This document shows positions 19,022-28,423 of a stretch of DNA of 64,000 nt, one piece after another. Within the stretch, counting starts at the first letter, position 1; each line of letters opens with the position of its first letter. The notes beneath the pieces are model-generated. The model worked only from the letters and a program-made list of their open reading frames with translations. It was not told the origin of the DNA and ran no database searches. Made by a program: the position numbers and the translations under genes. Source of the stretch: Pseudacidovorax intermedius (GTDB taxonomy: Bacteria; Pseudomonadota; Gammaproteobacteria; Burkholderiales; Burkholderiaceae_C); assembly GCF_003350475.1 (NCBI RefSeq), contig NZ_QQAV01000001.1, positions 186,001 through 250,000 on the forward strand. Direction: 5' to 3'.

Positions 19022-19828
19022 ATGCCGCCTGTCCTGTGCACACCCCCGCCGCCCGATAACTGGGCCGCCGCTGACTGCCTGGGCCGCTTTCCCTTCGATG
19101 AGGCGCGGGTTCTGGCACAGTGGAAAGCATTGCATGTCGGCCAGCCTCTCCCGCCACCAACCAGCCCGGCGCTTGCAGGCGCGTGGGCGCTGTACCACGC
19201 CGGCGATTTCGCGGCGTCGGTCCAGGCCGGGCAGCGGATCGGCGGGCGTGAGGGAGCCGCGGTGGCCGACCAGGCCACCGCCATCTATGCCAACTATGTG
19301 GAGCCCGACGAGGAGCGGCGGCTGGCGTTGCTGCGCCAAGTGGGTGAGCGCGCCCTGGTGCGGCACGAGGCGAACCCGGACGACGTTCAGGCCCTGTACT
19401 GGCACGCCTATGCGCTGGGACGCCATGCGCAGGCGGTGAGCGTCGCGCGCGCCCTGGCTCAGGGGCTGGGCGGACGCCTCAAGGACACGCTGGAGCGGAT
19501 CATCACGCTGCAACCCGACCATGCCGACGCGCACTTTGCGCTCGGCGCCTTCCACGCCGAGGTGATCGACAAGGTGGGCGAACTCGTGGCCCGGATGACC
19601 TACGGCGTGCGACCCGAACGGGCGATCGAACTCTTCGAGCAGGGGCTGGCACTGCATCCCTCCTCGGCCACCGGTCGCGTCGAGTACGCCCGCGCGCTGG
19701 TGGCACTGCGGGGCGATCCCGCGCTCGCCCAGGTGCAGCAGCTGTACGAAGACGCAGCCGCCATCGAGCCCATCGATGCGCGGCAGTTTCTGGACCGGGA
19801 GGTGGCGCTGGCCTGCATGGCGGATTGA
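19022..19828 (+). CDS. tetratricopeptide-repeat-like protein
   Basis: 268 residues, rich in Ala and Leu, with helix pairs typical of TPR solenoids, for example NPDDVQALYWHAYALGR, QPDHADAHFALGAFHAEV and RAIELFEQGLALHPSSATG. No signal peptide or catalytic motif is evident, so it is probably a cytosolic scaffold; partners are unknown. ATG at 19022 sits 14 nt after the tetR stop, and the two genes are likely co-transcribed. A terminator-like hairpin follows 23 nt after the stop. Confidence 0.8.
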   Translation: MPPVLCTPPPPDNWAAADCLGRFPFDEARVLAQWKALHVGQPLPPPTSPALAGAWALYHAGDFAASVQAGQRIGGREGAAVADQATAIYANYVEPDEERRLALLRQVGERALVRHEANPDDVQALYWHAYALGRHAQAVSVARALAQGLGGRLKDTLERIITLQPDHADAHFALGAFHAEVIDKVGELVARMTYGVRPERAIELFEQGLALHPSSATGRVEYARALVALRGDPALAQVQQLYEDAAAIEPIDARQFLDREVALACMAD

Positions 19829-19851
19829 TGTTGGCCAGAGCCGGCGCAAAC

Positions 19852-19876
19852 AAAAAGCGCACAATCGTGCTTTTTT
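19852..19876. terminator. hairpin with T tract between the TPR-like gene and the acyl-CoA-binding gene
   Basis: AAAAAGCGC (19852-19860) pairs with GTGCTTTTT (19867-19875) around the loop ACAATC, with one G-T wobble, and six T residues form the 3' side. A-rich and T-rich flanks make it usable in both directions. It ends only 15 nt before the ATG of the next gene. Confidence 0.6.
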
Positions 19877-19890
19877 CGCAAACCCCCGCC

Positions 19891-20151
19891 ATGTCCGACC
19901 TCCAAGCCCGTTTCGAAGCCGCCGAAGCCCGGTCCAAGTTGCTGCCTTCGCGCCCCGACAACCCCACCCTGCTGAAGATCTACGGCCTCTACAAGCAGGC
20001 CACCGTCGGCGACAACACCGAGAAGAAGCCCAGCTTCAGCGACATCGTCGCGCGCGCCAAGTGGGACGCCTGGAACTCGCACAAAGGCGTCTCCGCCGAT
20101 GAGGCGAAGCAGAAGTACATCGACCTGATCGACGCCCTGCACGCCGCCTGA
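19891..20151 (+). CDS. acyl-CoA-binding protein
   Basis: An 86-residue four-helix ACBP, the standard size. LLKIYGLYKQATVGD near 32-46 carries the conserved Tyr and Lys that contact the CoA phosphate, and KWDAWNSHKG near 62-71 matches the KxxAW(x)8 signature. It binds medium- and long-chain acyl-CoA esters in the cytosol and buffers their pool. ATG at 19891 precedes the first helix. A strong terminator follows the gene. The hairpin immediately upstream leaves little room for a promoter, so its transcription start may lie within or before that hairpin. Confidence 0.92.
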   Translation: MSDLQARFEAAEARSKLLPSRPDNPTLLKIYGLYKQATVGDNTEKKPSFSDIVARAKWDAWNSHKGVSADEAKQKYIDLIDALHAA

Positions 20152-20171
20152 ACAGGTCGGCCCATGACCAG

Positions 20172-20194
20172 GCCGCTCCCCGGAGCGGCTTTTT
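20172..20194 (+). terminator. intrinsic terminator after the acyl-CoA-binding gene
   Basis: GCCGCTC (20172-20178), loop CCCG, GAGCGGC (20183-20189), then TTTTT (20190-20194). A perfect 7-bp GC stem with a U tract, placed 20 nt after the stop codon and before the convergent aminopeptidase gene. Confidence 0.85.
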
Positions 20195-20215
20195 GTTGCC
20201 CGGTCGACGGGCCGT

Positions 20216-21376
20216 TCAGGGGGCGGGGGCCGAATCCAGGGCCGCCACCCTGGCCTCGTGTGTCGGCAGCCGCCCGATGCGCTCGACCTCGGCATGGAAG
20301 CGCGACCAGTCCCCGTTGCAGCGTGCGAACAGCCGCTCGAACTGCGGCACCAGCTGGTCGTAGGCCGCCTGGGCCCCGAAGGTGGCATTGTTGGCCCGGG
20401 CCACCCAGGCGTCGTAGGCGCCCTGGCGGCCGTCGGCCGGCCATCCGGCCCGCAGTTGGGCGTAGTGCTCGCGGAACTCGCGCATCGCGGCCTGCTTCAT
20501 CGCCTCGACCTGCGCCCAGTCCCCCGCCTTGGCGGCCGGCGAGCCATAGGCCCGTGCCAGCGCCTCGCGGGTGGAGAGCATCAGCACCTGCATCTGGCGG
20601 CGGCGCTGGTCGAAACGGGCATAGGCCTCGCGGGCCGGCGCGTCCGCCTCGTCGCGCAGCCACTGGGCGCTGCCCAGGCGCTCGACCGCCGTGGCGTAGG
20701 ACTCGTTGAACACCGTATCGCCCGAGACATAGAAGCGCTGGTGCGCCAATTCGTGGAAGACGATACGTGCCAGCTCGCCGTCCGGATAGCCGATGAAGGT
20801 CGACAGCAGCGGATCGCCGCCCAGCCAGTTGAGCCAGCCCAGCGTCGAATAGGCGGGCACCGGGTAGACGGCGGCCTCCAGGCCCTCGGCCCGCTGGCGC
20901 GCCGCCTCCGCCTGGGCCTCGGCCTCGTCGTAGTAGCCGCGGTAGCCCACGCAGCCGGCCACCGGGTAGCACCAGGTCTTGAGCTGCAGCGAATAGGCGG
21001 GGGCCGCCACCACGTTCCAGACGGCGGCGGCGCGGTGCAGGTCGGCGTAGGCCGTGTAGCTGCGGTTGTCGGGCAGCGCCAGCCGGTCGCTGGCGTAGCG
21101 TCGGATGTGCTGGGCCAGCGTGAGCTTGCGGCGCAGGCCTTCGGACAGCGTGGCGTCCTGCAATACCTCGGGCACGGGGCGCGCCGCATGCAGGATGGCC
21201 AGGTGGCCCCCCACCGATTGCGCGTAGTAGCCCAGCGGCCCGCAGCCGGCGAGCAGCAGCGCCGCCATGGCCCCGCCGGTGGCCAACACCAGGCGCCGCC
21301 GCCTCGGCCGCGCCGGCGTCCCTGCAACATCGCCCGGGGTGCGCACGCCATCCGGGCCGGCGGCGGGCCCGCTCAC
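20216..21376 (-). CDS. predicted lipoprotein aminopeptidase (PF10023-type)
   Basis: About 386 residues. An N-terminal Arg-rich stretch precedes a lipoprotein signal ending in the lipobox LLAGC near 45, so it is probably anchored to a membrane. A zinc-peptidase motif HELAHQRFYV near the middle is followed by FNESYATAVE, whose Glu could be the third ligand; this pattern belongs to the PF10023 putative aminopeptidase family. The start is taken as GTG at 21376, overlapping the stop of the oxidoreductase by 4 nt (GTGA). An ATG just before the hydrophobic core would place the lipobox nearer the terminus, so the exact start is uncertain. Substrate unknown. Confidence 0.8.
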   Translation of the reverse strand: MSGPAAGPDGVRTPGDVAGTPARPRRRRLVLATGGAMAALLLAGCGPLGYYAQSVGGHLAILHAARPVPEVLQDATLSEGLRRKLTLAQHIRRYASDRLALPDNRSYTAYADLHRAAAVWNVVAAPAYSLQLKTWCYPVAGCVGYRGYYDEAEAQAEAARQRAEGLEAAVYPVPAYSTLGWLNWLGGDPLLSTFIGYPDGELARIVFHELAHQRFYVSGDTVFNESYATAVERLGSAQWLRDEADAPAREAYARFDQRRRQMQVLMLSTREALARAYGSPAAKAGDWAQVEAMKQAAMREFREHYAQLRAGWPADGRQGAYDAWVARANNATFGAQAAYDQLVPQFERLFARCNGDWSRFHAEVERIGRLPTHEARVAALDSAPAP

Positions 21377-23445
21377 GCCGCCACGGCCTCCACCTGCACC
21401 AGGCAGTCGTAGAAGGTGGGCCCGCGGCCCAGGTCGGTCAGGCGCTGGCTGGTCAGCTCGTTGACGTTGGTGCCGTCCACACCCAGCTTGCGCCACCAGA
21501 TGCCCAGGCCGTTGACCACGCCGGGCCGGGCGCGGCGCGAGACCTCGGCGCGGCAGCGGTGCTCGCCGCGCGCGTTGAACACCCGCACCATGGCGCCGTC
21601 GGCGATGCCGCGCGCCGCCGCGTCGTCGGCATGGATCTCCACCAGCGGCTCGCCTTCCATGGACCGCAGGCTGGTCACGTTCACGAACGTCGAGTTGAGG
21701 AAGTTGCGCGCCGGCGGCGAGATCATGGCCAGCGGATAGACGGCCGAGCTGCCCGCGGGCTCGTAGTTGGGCAGGTGGTCCGGCAGCCCGTCCAGGCCCT
21801 GCGCGGCCAGCCGGGCGCTGAAGAACTCGCACTTGCCCGAGGGCGTGGGAAAGCCGCCCTCGGCAAAGGGCGCCTCGGGCAGCGGCAGGGTGGCGAAACC
21901 GTCGCGCTCCAGCGCGGCCCAGTCGATGGCCTCGGGGCGGAAGGCCTGGCGGCAAAGCGTCTCGTCGTCGTCGGCGAAGCAGGGCTCGGTGAAGCCCATG
22001 CGCCGCGCCAGTTCGCGGAACACCCAGGCATTGCTGCGCGCCTGGCCGCGCGGCGCCACGGCCGGGCGGTTGAGCATCACGTCGGTGTGGCCGTAGCTGA
22101 AGTGGATGTCCCAGTGCTCCAGCTGCGTGGTGGCGGGCAGCAGGTAGTCGGCGTAATCGGCGGTGTCGGTCTGGAACTGCTCCAGCACCACGGTGAACAG
22201 GTCCTCGCGTGCGAAGCCGGCGGCCACCTTGGCCGATTCGGGGGCCACCGCCACCGGGTTGCTGTTGTAGACCACCACGGCCTTCACCGCGGGGCCGCCG
22301 GCCAGGACCGTGGCGCCGCCGGTCAGCACGTCGCCGATGCTGCTCATGTTGAGCGTGCGCGGCTGGCGACCCGCGAGCAGGTCGGGCCGGTGCAGCGTGG
22401 CGCGGTCTGCCGGAAACTGGCCCGAGGCGCTGAGCAACAGGCCGCCTGCCCGATGCCGCCAGGCGCCCACCAGCGCCGGCAGGCAGGCCACGGCGCGCGC
22501 CGCATTGCCGCCGCCGCGCACGCGCTGCATGCCGTAGTTGAGGCGGATGGCCGCAGGCTTCGTGGTGCCGTAATCGCGCGCCAGGGCCTCGATCTGCGCG
22601 GCAGGCACGCCGCACACGGCGGCGGCGCGGGCGGGCGGCCATTGCAGGGCGCGCTCGCGCAGCTGTTCCCAGCCCAGCGTGTGACGGGCGATGTAGTCGT
22701 GGTCCAGCCAGTCGTGCACGATCAACTCGTGCATCAGCGCCAGGGCCAGGGCGCCGTCGGTGCCCGGCAGCAGGGCGATGTGCTCGTCGCACTTGTCGGC
22801 CGTCTCGGTGCGGCGCGGATCGATGCACACCAGCCGCGCGCCGGCCCGCTTGGCGGCCTGGGCATGACGCCAGAAATGCAGGTTGCTGGCGATGGCGTTG
22901 CTGCCCCAGATCAAGATCAGCTTCGACTCGGCGAAGTGCTCGATGCGCATGCCCACCTTGCCGCCCAGCGTGTAGCCCAGCGCTTCGCCACCGGCGGTGG
23001 AACAGATGGTGCGGTCCAGCAGCGAGGCGCCCAGCTTGTGGAAGAAGCGCCGGTCCATCGATTCGCCCTGCACCAGGCCCATGGTGCCGGCGTAGCTGTA
23101 GGGGAGGATGGCCTGCGGCTCATCGGCGGCGATGGTCTTCAGGCGGGCGGCGATGTGGTCCAGCGCCTCGTCCCAGCTCACCGGCTCGAAGCGGCCCTCG
23201 CCCTTGCGGCCGACGCGGCGCAGCGGCTGGGTCAGCCGCTCGGGATGCGCATTGCGCTCCAGGTAGCGCGACACCTTGGTGCACAGCACGCCGCCGGTGT
23301 GGCGGTGCGCCGGGTTGCCCTGCAGCTTGATGGCGACGCCGTCCTGCACCGTCGTGACCAGGCCGCAGGTGTCGGGGCAGTCGTGCGGGCAGGCGCCGAG
23401 GACGGTGTGCGTGTCGGGGGTGGGCATGGCGGCAGTCATGGTCAT
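21373..23445 (-). CDS. molybdopterin-dependent oxidoreductase (formate dehydrogenase/DMSO reductase superfamily)
   Basis: About 690 residues. The N-terminal 4Fe-4S motif CPHDCPDTC with a later GGVLC Cys is followed by the molybdopterin domains (ILIWGSNAIASNLHFW, then CIDPRRTETADKCDEH) and a C-terminal dinucleotide-binding domain (PARNFLNSTF, then VVNGLGIWW). It should carry a bis-MGD cofactor. The physiological substrate is unknown, and no electron-transfer subunit is adjacent. There is no convincing Tat signal, so a cytosolic location is likely. ATG at 23445 is one of several possible starts (GTG 23505, ATG 23427); I saw no clear ribosome-binding site for any. The stop overlaps the aminopeptidase start. 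Confidence 0.85.
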   Translation of the reverse strand: MTMTAAMPTPDTHTVLGACPHDCPDTCGLVTTVQDGVAIKLQGNPAHRHTGGVLCTKVSRYLERNAHPERLTQPLRRVGRKGEGRFEPVSWDEALDHIAARLKTIAADEPQAILPYSYAGTMGLVQGESMDRRFFHKLGASLLDRTICSTAGGEALGYTLGGKVGMRIEHFAESKLILIWGSNAIASNLHFWRHAQAAKRAGARLVCIDPRRTETADKCDEHIALLPGTDGALALALMHELIVHDWLDHDYIARHTLGWEQLRERALQWPPARAAAVCGVPAAQIEALARDYGTTKPAAIRLNYGMQRVRGGGNAARAVACLPALVGAWRHRAGGLLLSASGQFPADRATLHRPDLLAGRQPRTLNMSSIGDVLTGGATVLAGGPAVKAVVVYNSNPVAVAPESAKVAAGFAREDLFTVVLEQFQTDTADYADYLLPATTQLEHWDIHFSYGHTDVMLNRPAVAPRGQARSNAWVFRELARRMGFTEPCFADDDETLCRQAFRPEAIDWAALERDGFATLPLPEAPFAEGGFPTPSGKCEFFSARLAAQGLDGLPDHLPNYEPAGSSAVYPLAMISPPARNFLNSTFVNVTSLRSMEGEPLVEIHADDAAARGIADGAMVRVFNARGEHRCRAEVSRRARPGVVNGLGIWWRKLGVDGTNVNELTSQRLTDLGRGPTFYDCLVQVEAVAA

Positions 23446-23523
23446 CGCGGAGGCGTCGGTGGCGCGGGGCACGTGGAAGGGCGAGTCTAGGAGTGCGTGG
23501 CGCACCGCGCCATCGCGTTTTGT

Positions 23524-24777
23524 TCATCTCAGCATCAAGGTCAGCGCATGAATGGCCACGCCGACCAGCCCGCCCACCACCGTGCCGTTGATGCGGATGA
23601 ACTGCAGGTCGCGGCCCACGTGCTGCTCCAGTTCGGCCACGAGCTCGTCGGTGTCCCAGGCCGCCACGCGCTCTTCAATGTAGCGGCGGATGTCCTCGCG
23701 CCAGCGTTCGATGACGGCGGGTGCCGCCTGTTCCAGTTGTTCGTTGAGCCAGGCGCGCATGGCGGCATCGGACGCTAGCCGCTCGCCCAGCGAAGCCGCC
23801 AGGCGGGCGATGCGCTGGCCGATGGCCGAATCGGGCCGCGCGAGGTCGGCCTGCAGCCAGTCGCGCAGCTGCTGCCACAGGCCGTCGAGGTAGTTCCGCA
23901 GGCCATCGTGGGCCAGCAACTCGTCGCGCAGCCGTTCGCCGCGGGCGACGAAGGCCGGGTCCTGCTGCAGGCGCTGGACGAAGCCTTGCATGTAGGTGTC
24001 GAAGCGCTGGCGCAGCGGATGGGCCGGGTCGGCCGCCGTCTCGCCCAGCGCCCGCGCAATGCTGGCCACCAGCTTGCGCGTGGCCAGGCGCGCCGCGACC
24101 TGGTCCAGGCCGACGTAGCGCAGGGCCTTGACCTCCTGCGCGATGGATTCGGTGAGCTGGTCCTGCAGCGCCTCGTCGTCGAGCCACTGCGCGGCATGGC
24201 CGAGTACCGCGTCGAGCATGGCCTGGTGGCGGCCTTCGGCCGTCAGTGTCTCCAGCACCTGGCCGGCGGTGCGCGAGAAGTCCAGCTGCCGCAGGCCCGC
24301 CGCCGCGGCGCGGCCGAGGAAGTCGCGCAACCGCTGGTCGTCGACGGCCTCCATCACCTGGCCGGCAGCTGCCACGCCGAGGCGGCCCAGCCGTTCGGCC
24401 TGCGCGGGGCGCGACAGCCACGCCGCGAGACGCCCAGCCGCATCGAAGGCGCGCAGCTTGGCCAGCACCTGCGCCGTGCCCAGGAAGTTGTCGCAGAAGA
24501 AGCGCGCCAGGTTGGCGCCCAGCCGCGCCTTGCTGCGCGGCAGGATGGCCGTGTGCGGAATCGGCAGACCCAGCGGATGGCGGAACAGCGCCACCACCGC
24601 GAACCAGTCGGCGATGGCGCCCACCATGGCCGCCTCGGCGAAGGCCGCCAGCCAGCCCCAGCCGGCGTGGCCGCCGCGCCCTTCCTGCCAGGTGGCCAGC
24701 GCATACAGCAGCGCGGCGCCGACCAGCAGCGCCAGCGCCATCCGCTTCATCGGGCCGGGGCCCGTCGCCGCCGCCAT
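23524..24777 (-). CDS. DUF445 family membrane protein
   Basis: About 417 residues. A first membrane helix (ALALLVGAALLYALATW) is followed by the conserved EAAMVGAIADWFAVVALFRHP block of DUF445. A long, mostly helical, charged middle follows, and a C-terminal hydrophobic hairpin (VVGGLVGVAIHALTLML) closes the protein. This matches YjiN-like inner-membrane proteins whose function is not known. ATG at 24777 is used; an internal ATG at 24750 is possible. It lies 11 nt downstream of argE on the same strand, so the two may be co-transcribed. Confidence 0.88.
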   Translation of the reverse strand: MAAATGPGPMKRMALALLVGAALLYALATWQEGRGGHAGWGWLAAFAEAAMVGAIADWFAVVALFRHPLGLPIPHTAILPRSKARLGANLARFFCDNFLGTAQVLAKLRAFDAAGRLAAWLSRPAQAERLGRLGVAAAGQVMEAVDDQRLRDFLGRAAAAGLRQLDFSRTAGQVLETLTAEGRHQAMLDAVLGHAAQWLDDEALQDQLTESIAQEVKALRYVGLDQVAARLATRKLVASIARALGETAADPAHPLRQRFDTYMQGFVQRLQQDPAFVARGERLRDELLAHDGLRNYLDGLWQQLRDWLQADLARPDSAIGQRIARLAASLGERLASDAAMRAWLNEQLEQAAPAVIERWREDIRRYIEERVAAWDTDELVAELEQHVGRDLQFIRINGTVVGGLVGVAIHALTLMLR

Positions 24778-24788
24778 GGAAAAAGGCG

Positions 24789-25970
24789 TCAGCCGATCTC
24801 GGCGCTGTCGGCCAGGCCGTGCATGAAGGCCTCGCAGCGCGCCAACTGCGCGAGCGTCACGTACTCGTCGGGTTGGTGCGCCTGCTGGATGCTGCCGGGG
24901 CCGCACACCACGGTGGGAATGCCCGCGTTCTTGAACAGACCCGCCTCGGTGCCGAAGGCGACCAGCGTGGTGCCCGCTTCGCCGGCCAGACGCTGCGCCA
25001 GACGGGTGACCGGGTCATCCCGTCCGCCGAGGAAGGACGGGATCTCGCAGATGGTCTCGAAGCGGAAGCCCGCATCGGGCGCCACGCGCTGCATGCCGGG
25101 CTCCAGGCCGCGCGCATAGTCGACCACCTGCTGCTGCATGGCGCGTGCATCGGCCGTGGGCAGGTCGCGGAATTCATAGCGGAACTCGGCGTCGCGCGGC
25201 ACCACGTTGTCGGCGATGCCGCCGTGGAACTGGCCCACGCTGGCGGTGGAAAAGGGCACGTCGAAGCCGTCGTAGCGCGGCTCCTCACGCTCGAAGGCTT
25301 CGGCCATGTCGCGCACCTTGCCTACCACCCGCGCCGCCATCTCGATGGCATTGACAGAATGCGGCGTGAGGGAGGAATGCGCCTCCTTGCCGCGCACGCA
25401 GCAGCGGTAGCGCCACACGCCCTTGTGCGCGATGGCAGGCACCATGGACGTGGGCTCGCCCACGATGCAGGCAAGAGGCCTGACGCCAGCGTCGCGCATG
25501 TCGGCGATGAGTTCGCGCACGCCAAAGCAGCCGATCTCCTCCTCGTAGCTGAAGGCGAAGTGCACCGCGAAGGGCGCGTTGCCGGCCAGGATGCGCTCGG
25601 CATTGGCCAATGCGATGGCGATGAAGCTCTTCATGTCGGCCGAACCGCGGCCGAAGAGCGACAGCCCCTCGGGACCGTCTTGCACGATGGCGGAGAGCGG
25701 ATCGACCGTCCAGGCCTGGCCCTCCCACGGCACGGTGTCGGTGTGGCCCGAGACGATCACGCCGGCCGGCTTGCCCTCGCCCAGCGTGGCGAACAGGTTG
25801 GCCTTGGTGCGTTCGGCGTTCCAGGTCAGCCGGCTCTTCACGCCCAGGCTGGCCAGGTGATCGCGCGCGAACCCGATCAGTTCGAGGTTGCTGCGGTCGC
25901 TGATGGTGTTCATGCGCACCAGCGCCTGGGCGAAGGCCAGCGCGCGGTCGGAAAGCGGGAGTTGGCTCAT
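24789..25970 (-). CDS. argE: acetylornithine deacetylase
   Basis: 393 residues, the ArgE length, in the M20A metallopeptidase family. Zinc-site motifs are SGHTDTVPW, GRGSADMKS and FSYEEEIGCFG (catalytic Glu pair), with GEPTSM downstream and a dimerisation domain inserted in the middle. It hydrolyses N-acetylornithine to ornithine and acetate in arginine synthesis. Related M20 enzymes (succinyl-diaminopimelate desuccinylase) share these motifs; overall length and the GEPTSM block favour ArgE. It is divergent from a second M20 enzyme across a 153-nt region. Confidence 0.88.
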   Translation of the reverse strand: MSQLPLSDRALAFAQALVRMNTISDRSNLELIGFARDHLASLGVKSRLTWNAERTKANLFATLGEGKPAGVIVSGHTDTVPWEGQAWTVDPLSAIVQDGPEGLSLFGRGSADMKSFIAIALANAERILAGNAPFAVHFAFSYEEEIGCFGVRELIADMRDAGVRPLACIVGEPTSMVPAIAHKGVWRYRCCVRGKEAHSSLTPHSVNAIEMAARVVGKVRDMAEAFEREEPRYDGFDVPFSTASVGQFHGGIADNVVPRDAEFRYEFRDLPTADARAMQQQVVDYARGLEPGMQRVAPDAGFRFETICEIPSFLGGRDDPVTRLAQRLAGEAGTTLVAFGTEAGLFKNAGIPTVVCGPGSIQQAHQPDEYVTLAQLARCEAFMHGLADSAEIG

Positions 25971-26123
25971 GGGGCCGGATTGTGGCCGCGCCGCCTTGTC
26001 CCCATCCCGCCCTGCGGCAAGGCCGGACGGCGGGCTTGCCCCTGCCGCGGGCATCCGTATTGCTTGCACCGGCATCCCGGGCGTGTCAGCCTGCGCCGGC
26101 CCGCCCCCACTAGACTGCCTTCC

Positions 26124-27329
26124 ATGAAGCTCATCGACTCGATCGTCACCCAGGCGGCCGGGATCGCCGCCATCCGCCGCGACCTGCATGCCCATCCCGA
26201 ACTGGCCTACGAGGAAGTGCGCACCGCCGATGTCGTGGCGGCCCGCCTCACCGAATGGGGCATTCCCATCCACCGCGGGCTGGGCACCACCGGCGTGGTC
26301 GGCATCGTCAAGAACGGCAGCAGCGACCGCGCCGTGGGCCTGCGCGCCGACATGGACGCCCTGCCCATCAACGAACTGAACACCTTCGACCACGCCAGCA
26401 AGCATGCCAACAAGATGCACGCCTGCGGTCACGACGGCCACACCGCCATGCTGCTGGCCGCGGCCCAGCATCTGGCGAAGAACCGCAACTTCGACGGCAC
26501 GGTCTACCTGATCTTCCAGCCGGCGGAAGAAGGCGGCGGCGGCGCCAAGCGCATGATCGACGACGGCCTGTTCGAGAAATTCCCGATGGAGGCCGTGTTC
26601 GGCATGCACAACTGGCCCGGCATGGCGGCCGGCCAGTTCGCCGTCAGCCCCGGGCCGGTCATGGCCTCGGGCAACAAGTTCTACGTCACCGTGCGCGGCA
26701 AGGGCGGACATGCCGCCCTGCCCCACACCACGGTGGACCCAGTCCCCATCGCCTGCGAGATGGTGCAGGCCTTCCAGACCATCCTGACGCGCAAGATGAA
26801 GCCGCTGGATTCGGCCGTCATCTCGGTCACCACGGTGCATGCGGGCGACACCAACAACGTCATCCCCAACGACTGCGAGCTGACCGGCACGGTGCGCACC
26901 TTCTCGGTGGAGGTGCTGGACATGATCGAGGCGCGCATGCGCAAGATCGCCGAGCACATCTGCGCCGCGCACGATGCCGAGTGCGACTTCGAGTTCGTTC
27001 GGTACTACCCGCCCACCATCAACACCGCGCCCGAGGCCGACTTCGCCAGGCAAGTGATGGCCGGCGTGGTGGGCGAGGCCAACGTGCTGCGTCAGGAGCC
27101 GGCCATGACCTCCGAGGACTTCGCCTTCATGCTGCAGGCCAAGCCCGGTGCGTACGCCTTCATCGGCAACGGCGATGGCAGCCACCGCCCTCATCTGCAT
27201 GGCGAGGGGCCCTGCGTGCTGCACAACGCCAGCTACGACTTCAACGACGATCTGATCCCGCTGGGCGCCAGCGTGTGGGTGAAGCTGGCCGAGGAGTTCC
27301 TGGCCCAGCCCGCGCCGGCGCAGAAGTGA
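26124..27329 (+). CDS. M20 family amidohydrolase (hippurate hydrolase-like)
   Basis: 401 residues of the M20D type: RRDLHAHPELAYEE, GLRADMDALPI, HACGHDGHTAML (metal Cys and His), PAEEGGGGAK and GMHNWPG. These enzymes remove acyl groups from N-acyl amino acids or amino-acid conjugates; the exact substrate is not predictable. A TAGACT sequence at 26111-26116 lies only 7 nt before the ATG; if it is a -10 box the mRNA would be nearly leaderless. The stop shares one base with the next start (TGATG), so it is coupled to the DUF2817 peptidase and may act on the same substrate. Confidence 0.88.
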   Translation: MKLIDSIVTQAAGIAAIRRDLHAHPELAYEEVRTADVVAARLTEWGIPIHRGLGTTGVVGIVKNGSSDRAVGLRADMDALPINELNTFDHASKHANKMHACGHDGHTAMLLAAAQHLAKNRNFDGTVYLIFQPAEEGGGGAKRMIDDGLFEKFPMEAVFGMHNWPGMAAGQFAVSPGPVMASGNKFYVTVRGKGGHAALPHTTVDPVPIACEMVQAFQTILTRKMKPLDSAVISVTTVHAGDTNNVIPNDCELTGTVRTFSVEVLDMIEARMRKIAEHICAAHDAECDFEFVRYYPPTINTAPEADFARQVMAGVVGEANVLRQEPAMTSEDFAFMLQAKPGAYAFIGNGDGSHRPHLHGEGPCVLHNASYDFNDDLIPLGASVWVKLAEEFLAQPAPAQK

Positions 27330-28423
27330 TGGACGCCGCGCAGGCCTTCTCGCCCAGCTATGCGCTGGCGCGGCAGAAATTCCTGGCGGCCTGCGTGGCG
27401 GCCGGCATCCCGGTCGAGACCCATCCTCTGCCCCTGCCCGGCGCCGACGGAGAGGCGTTGGCCATGGACGTGGCGCGCGATGGGCCGGCCGATGCCGAGC
27501 GGGTGCTGATCGTGACCAGCGCCTGCCATGGCGTGGAAGGCCACTGCGGCAGCGGCGTGCAGGTGCACGCGCTGCACGACGCAGCCTGGCGCAAGGCGGC
27601 GCGCGAGGCCGGCCTAGCCGTGGTCTACATCCACGCGCTCAATCCGCATGGCTTCTCGCATGGCCGGCGGGTCACGCAGGAGAACGTGGACCTCAACCGC
27701 AACTTCCAGGATTTCTCGGCGCCGCTGCCCGTCAACAAGCCCTATGCCAAGCTGCACGAACTGCTGCTGCCGCCGCAGTGGCCACCGTCGCCGCGCGACC
27801 AGGAGGCACTGGAGCACTGGATCGCCAAGCATGGCATGGGCGAGTTCCAGACTGCGGTCACGCAGGGCCAGTACGCCTTCGCCGGTGGCATGTTCTTCGG
27901 CGGAAAGGCGCCCACCTGGAGCCAGCGCACGCTGCGGCAGGTGCTGCGCCAACATGCCGGCCGCGCCAGGCGCCTGGCGTGGATCGACCTGCACACCGGG
28001 CTGGGACCGAGCGGCCTGGGCGAGCGCATCTTCGCGGGCCGCAATGACCCCGCCGCCTACGCCCGCGCCAGCGCCTGGTGGGGTGGGGACGGCGCGACGC
28101 CGGTCACCTCCATCTACGACGGCAGCTCGGCCTCGGCGCTGCTCACCGGCTTGATGTGGAACTCGGTCTACGAGGAATGCCCGCAGTCCGAGTTCACCGG
28201 CATCGCCATGGAATACGGCACCGAGCCGCTGATGGAAGTGCTCACGGCCATGCGCGGGGACCACTGGCTGCACCTGCACCCCGAGGCTGCCCCGGAACTG
28301 GCGCAGGCGATCCGCCAGCGCATGCGGACGGCCTTCTATACCGACACCGATGCGTGGAAGCGGCGCATCGTCGAGCAGGCGCGCGAGGCGCTGTTCCAGG
28401 CGGTCGGCGGCCTGTGCGGCTGA
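27329..28423 (+). CDS. DUF2817 family (M14-like) metallopeptidase
   Basis: 364 residues of the DUF2817 group related to M14 carboxypeptidases. The presumed zinc site is SACHGVEGHCGS (H-x-x-E) and DLHTGLGPSG (His). DLNRNFQDF carries the substrate-binding Asn-Arg, and AMEYGTEP contains the likely catalytic Glu. The expected role is hydrolysis of a C-terminal amide or peptide bond in the cytosol. It is translationally coupled to the M20 hydrolase, pointing to a two-step degradation of an acylated peptide or amino-acid conjugate (inference). Confidence 0.85.
   Translation: MDAAQAFSPSYALARQKFLAACVAAGIPVETHPLPLPGADGEALAMDVARDGPADAERVLIVTSACHGVEGHCGSGVQVHALHDAAWRKAAREAGLAVVYIHALNPHGFSHGRRVTQENVDLNRNFQDFSAPLPVNKPYAKLHELLLPPQWPPSPRDQEALEHWIAKHGMGEFQTAVTQGQYAFAGGMFFGGKAPTWSQRTLRQVLRQHAGRARRLAWIDLHTGLGPSGLGERIFAGRNDPAAYARASAWWGGDGATPVTSIYDGSSASALLTGLMWNSVYEECPQSEFTGIAMEYGTEPLMEVLTAMRGDHWLHLHPEAAPELAQAIRQRMRTAFYTDTDAWKRRIVEQAREALFQAVGGLCG

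Noticed and set aside
24246-26123. Long N-terminal extension of the M20 amidohydrolase frame
   Set aside because: The extension runs antisense to argE and DUF445. Homologues begin at the MKLIDSIV start at 26124.
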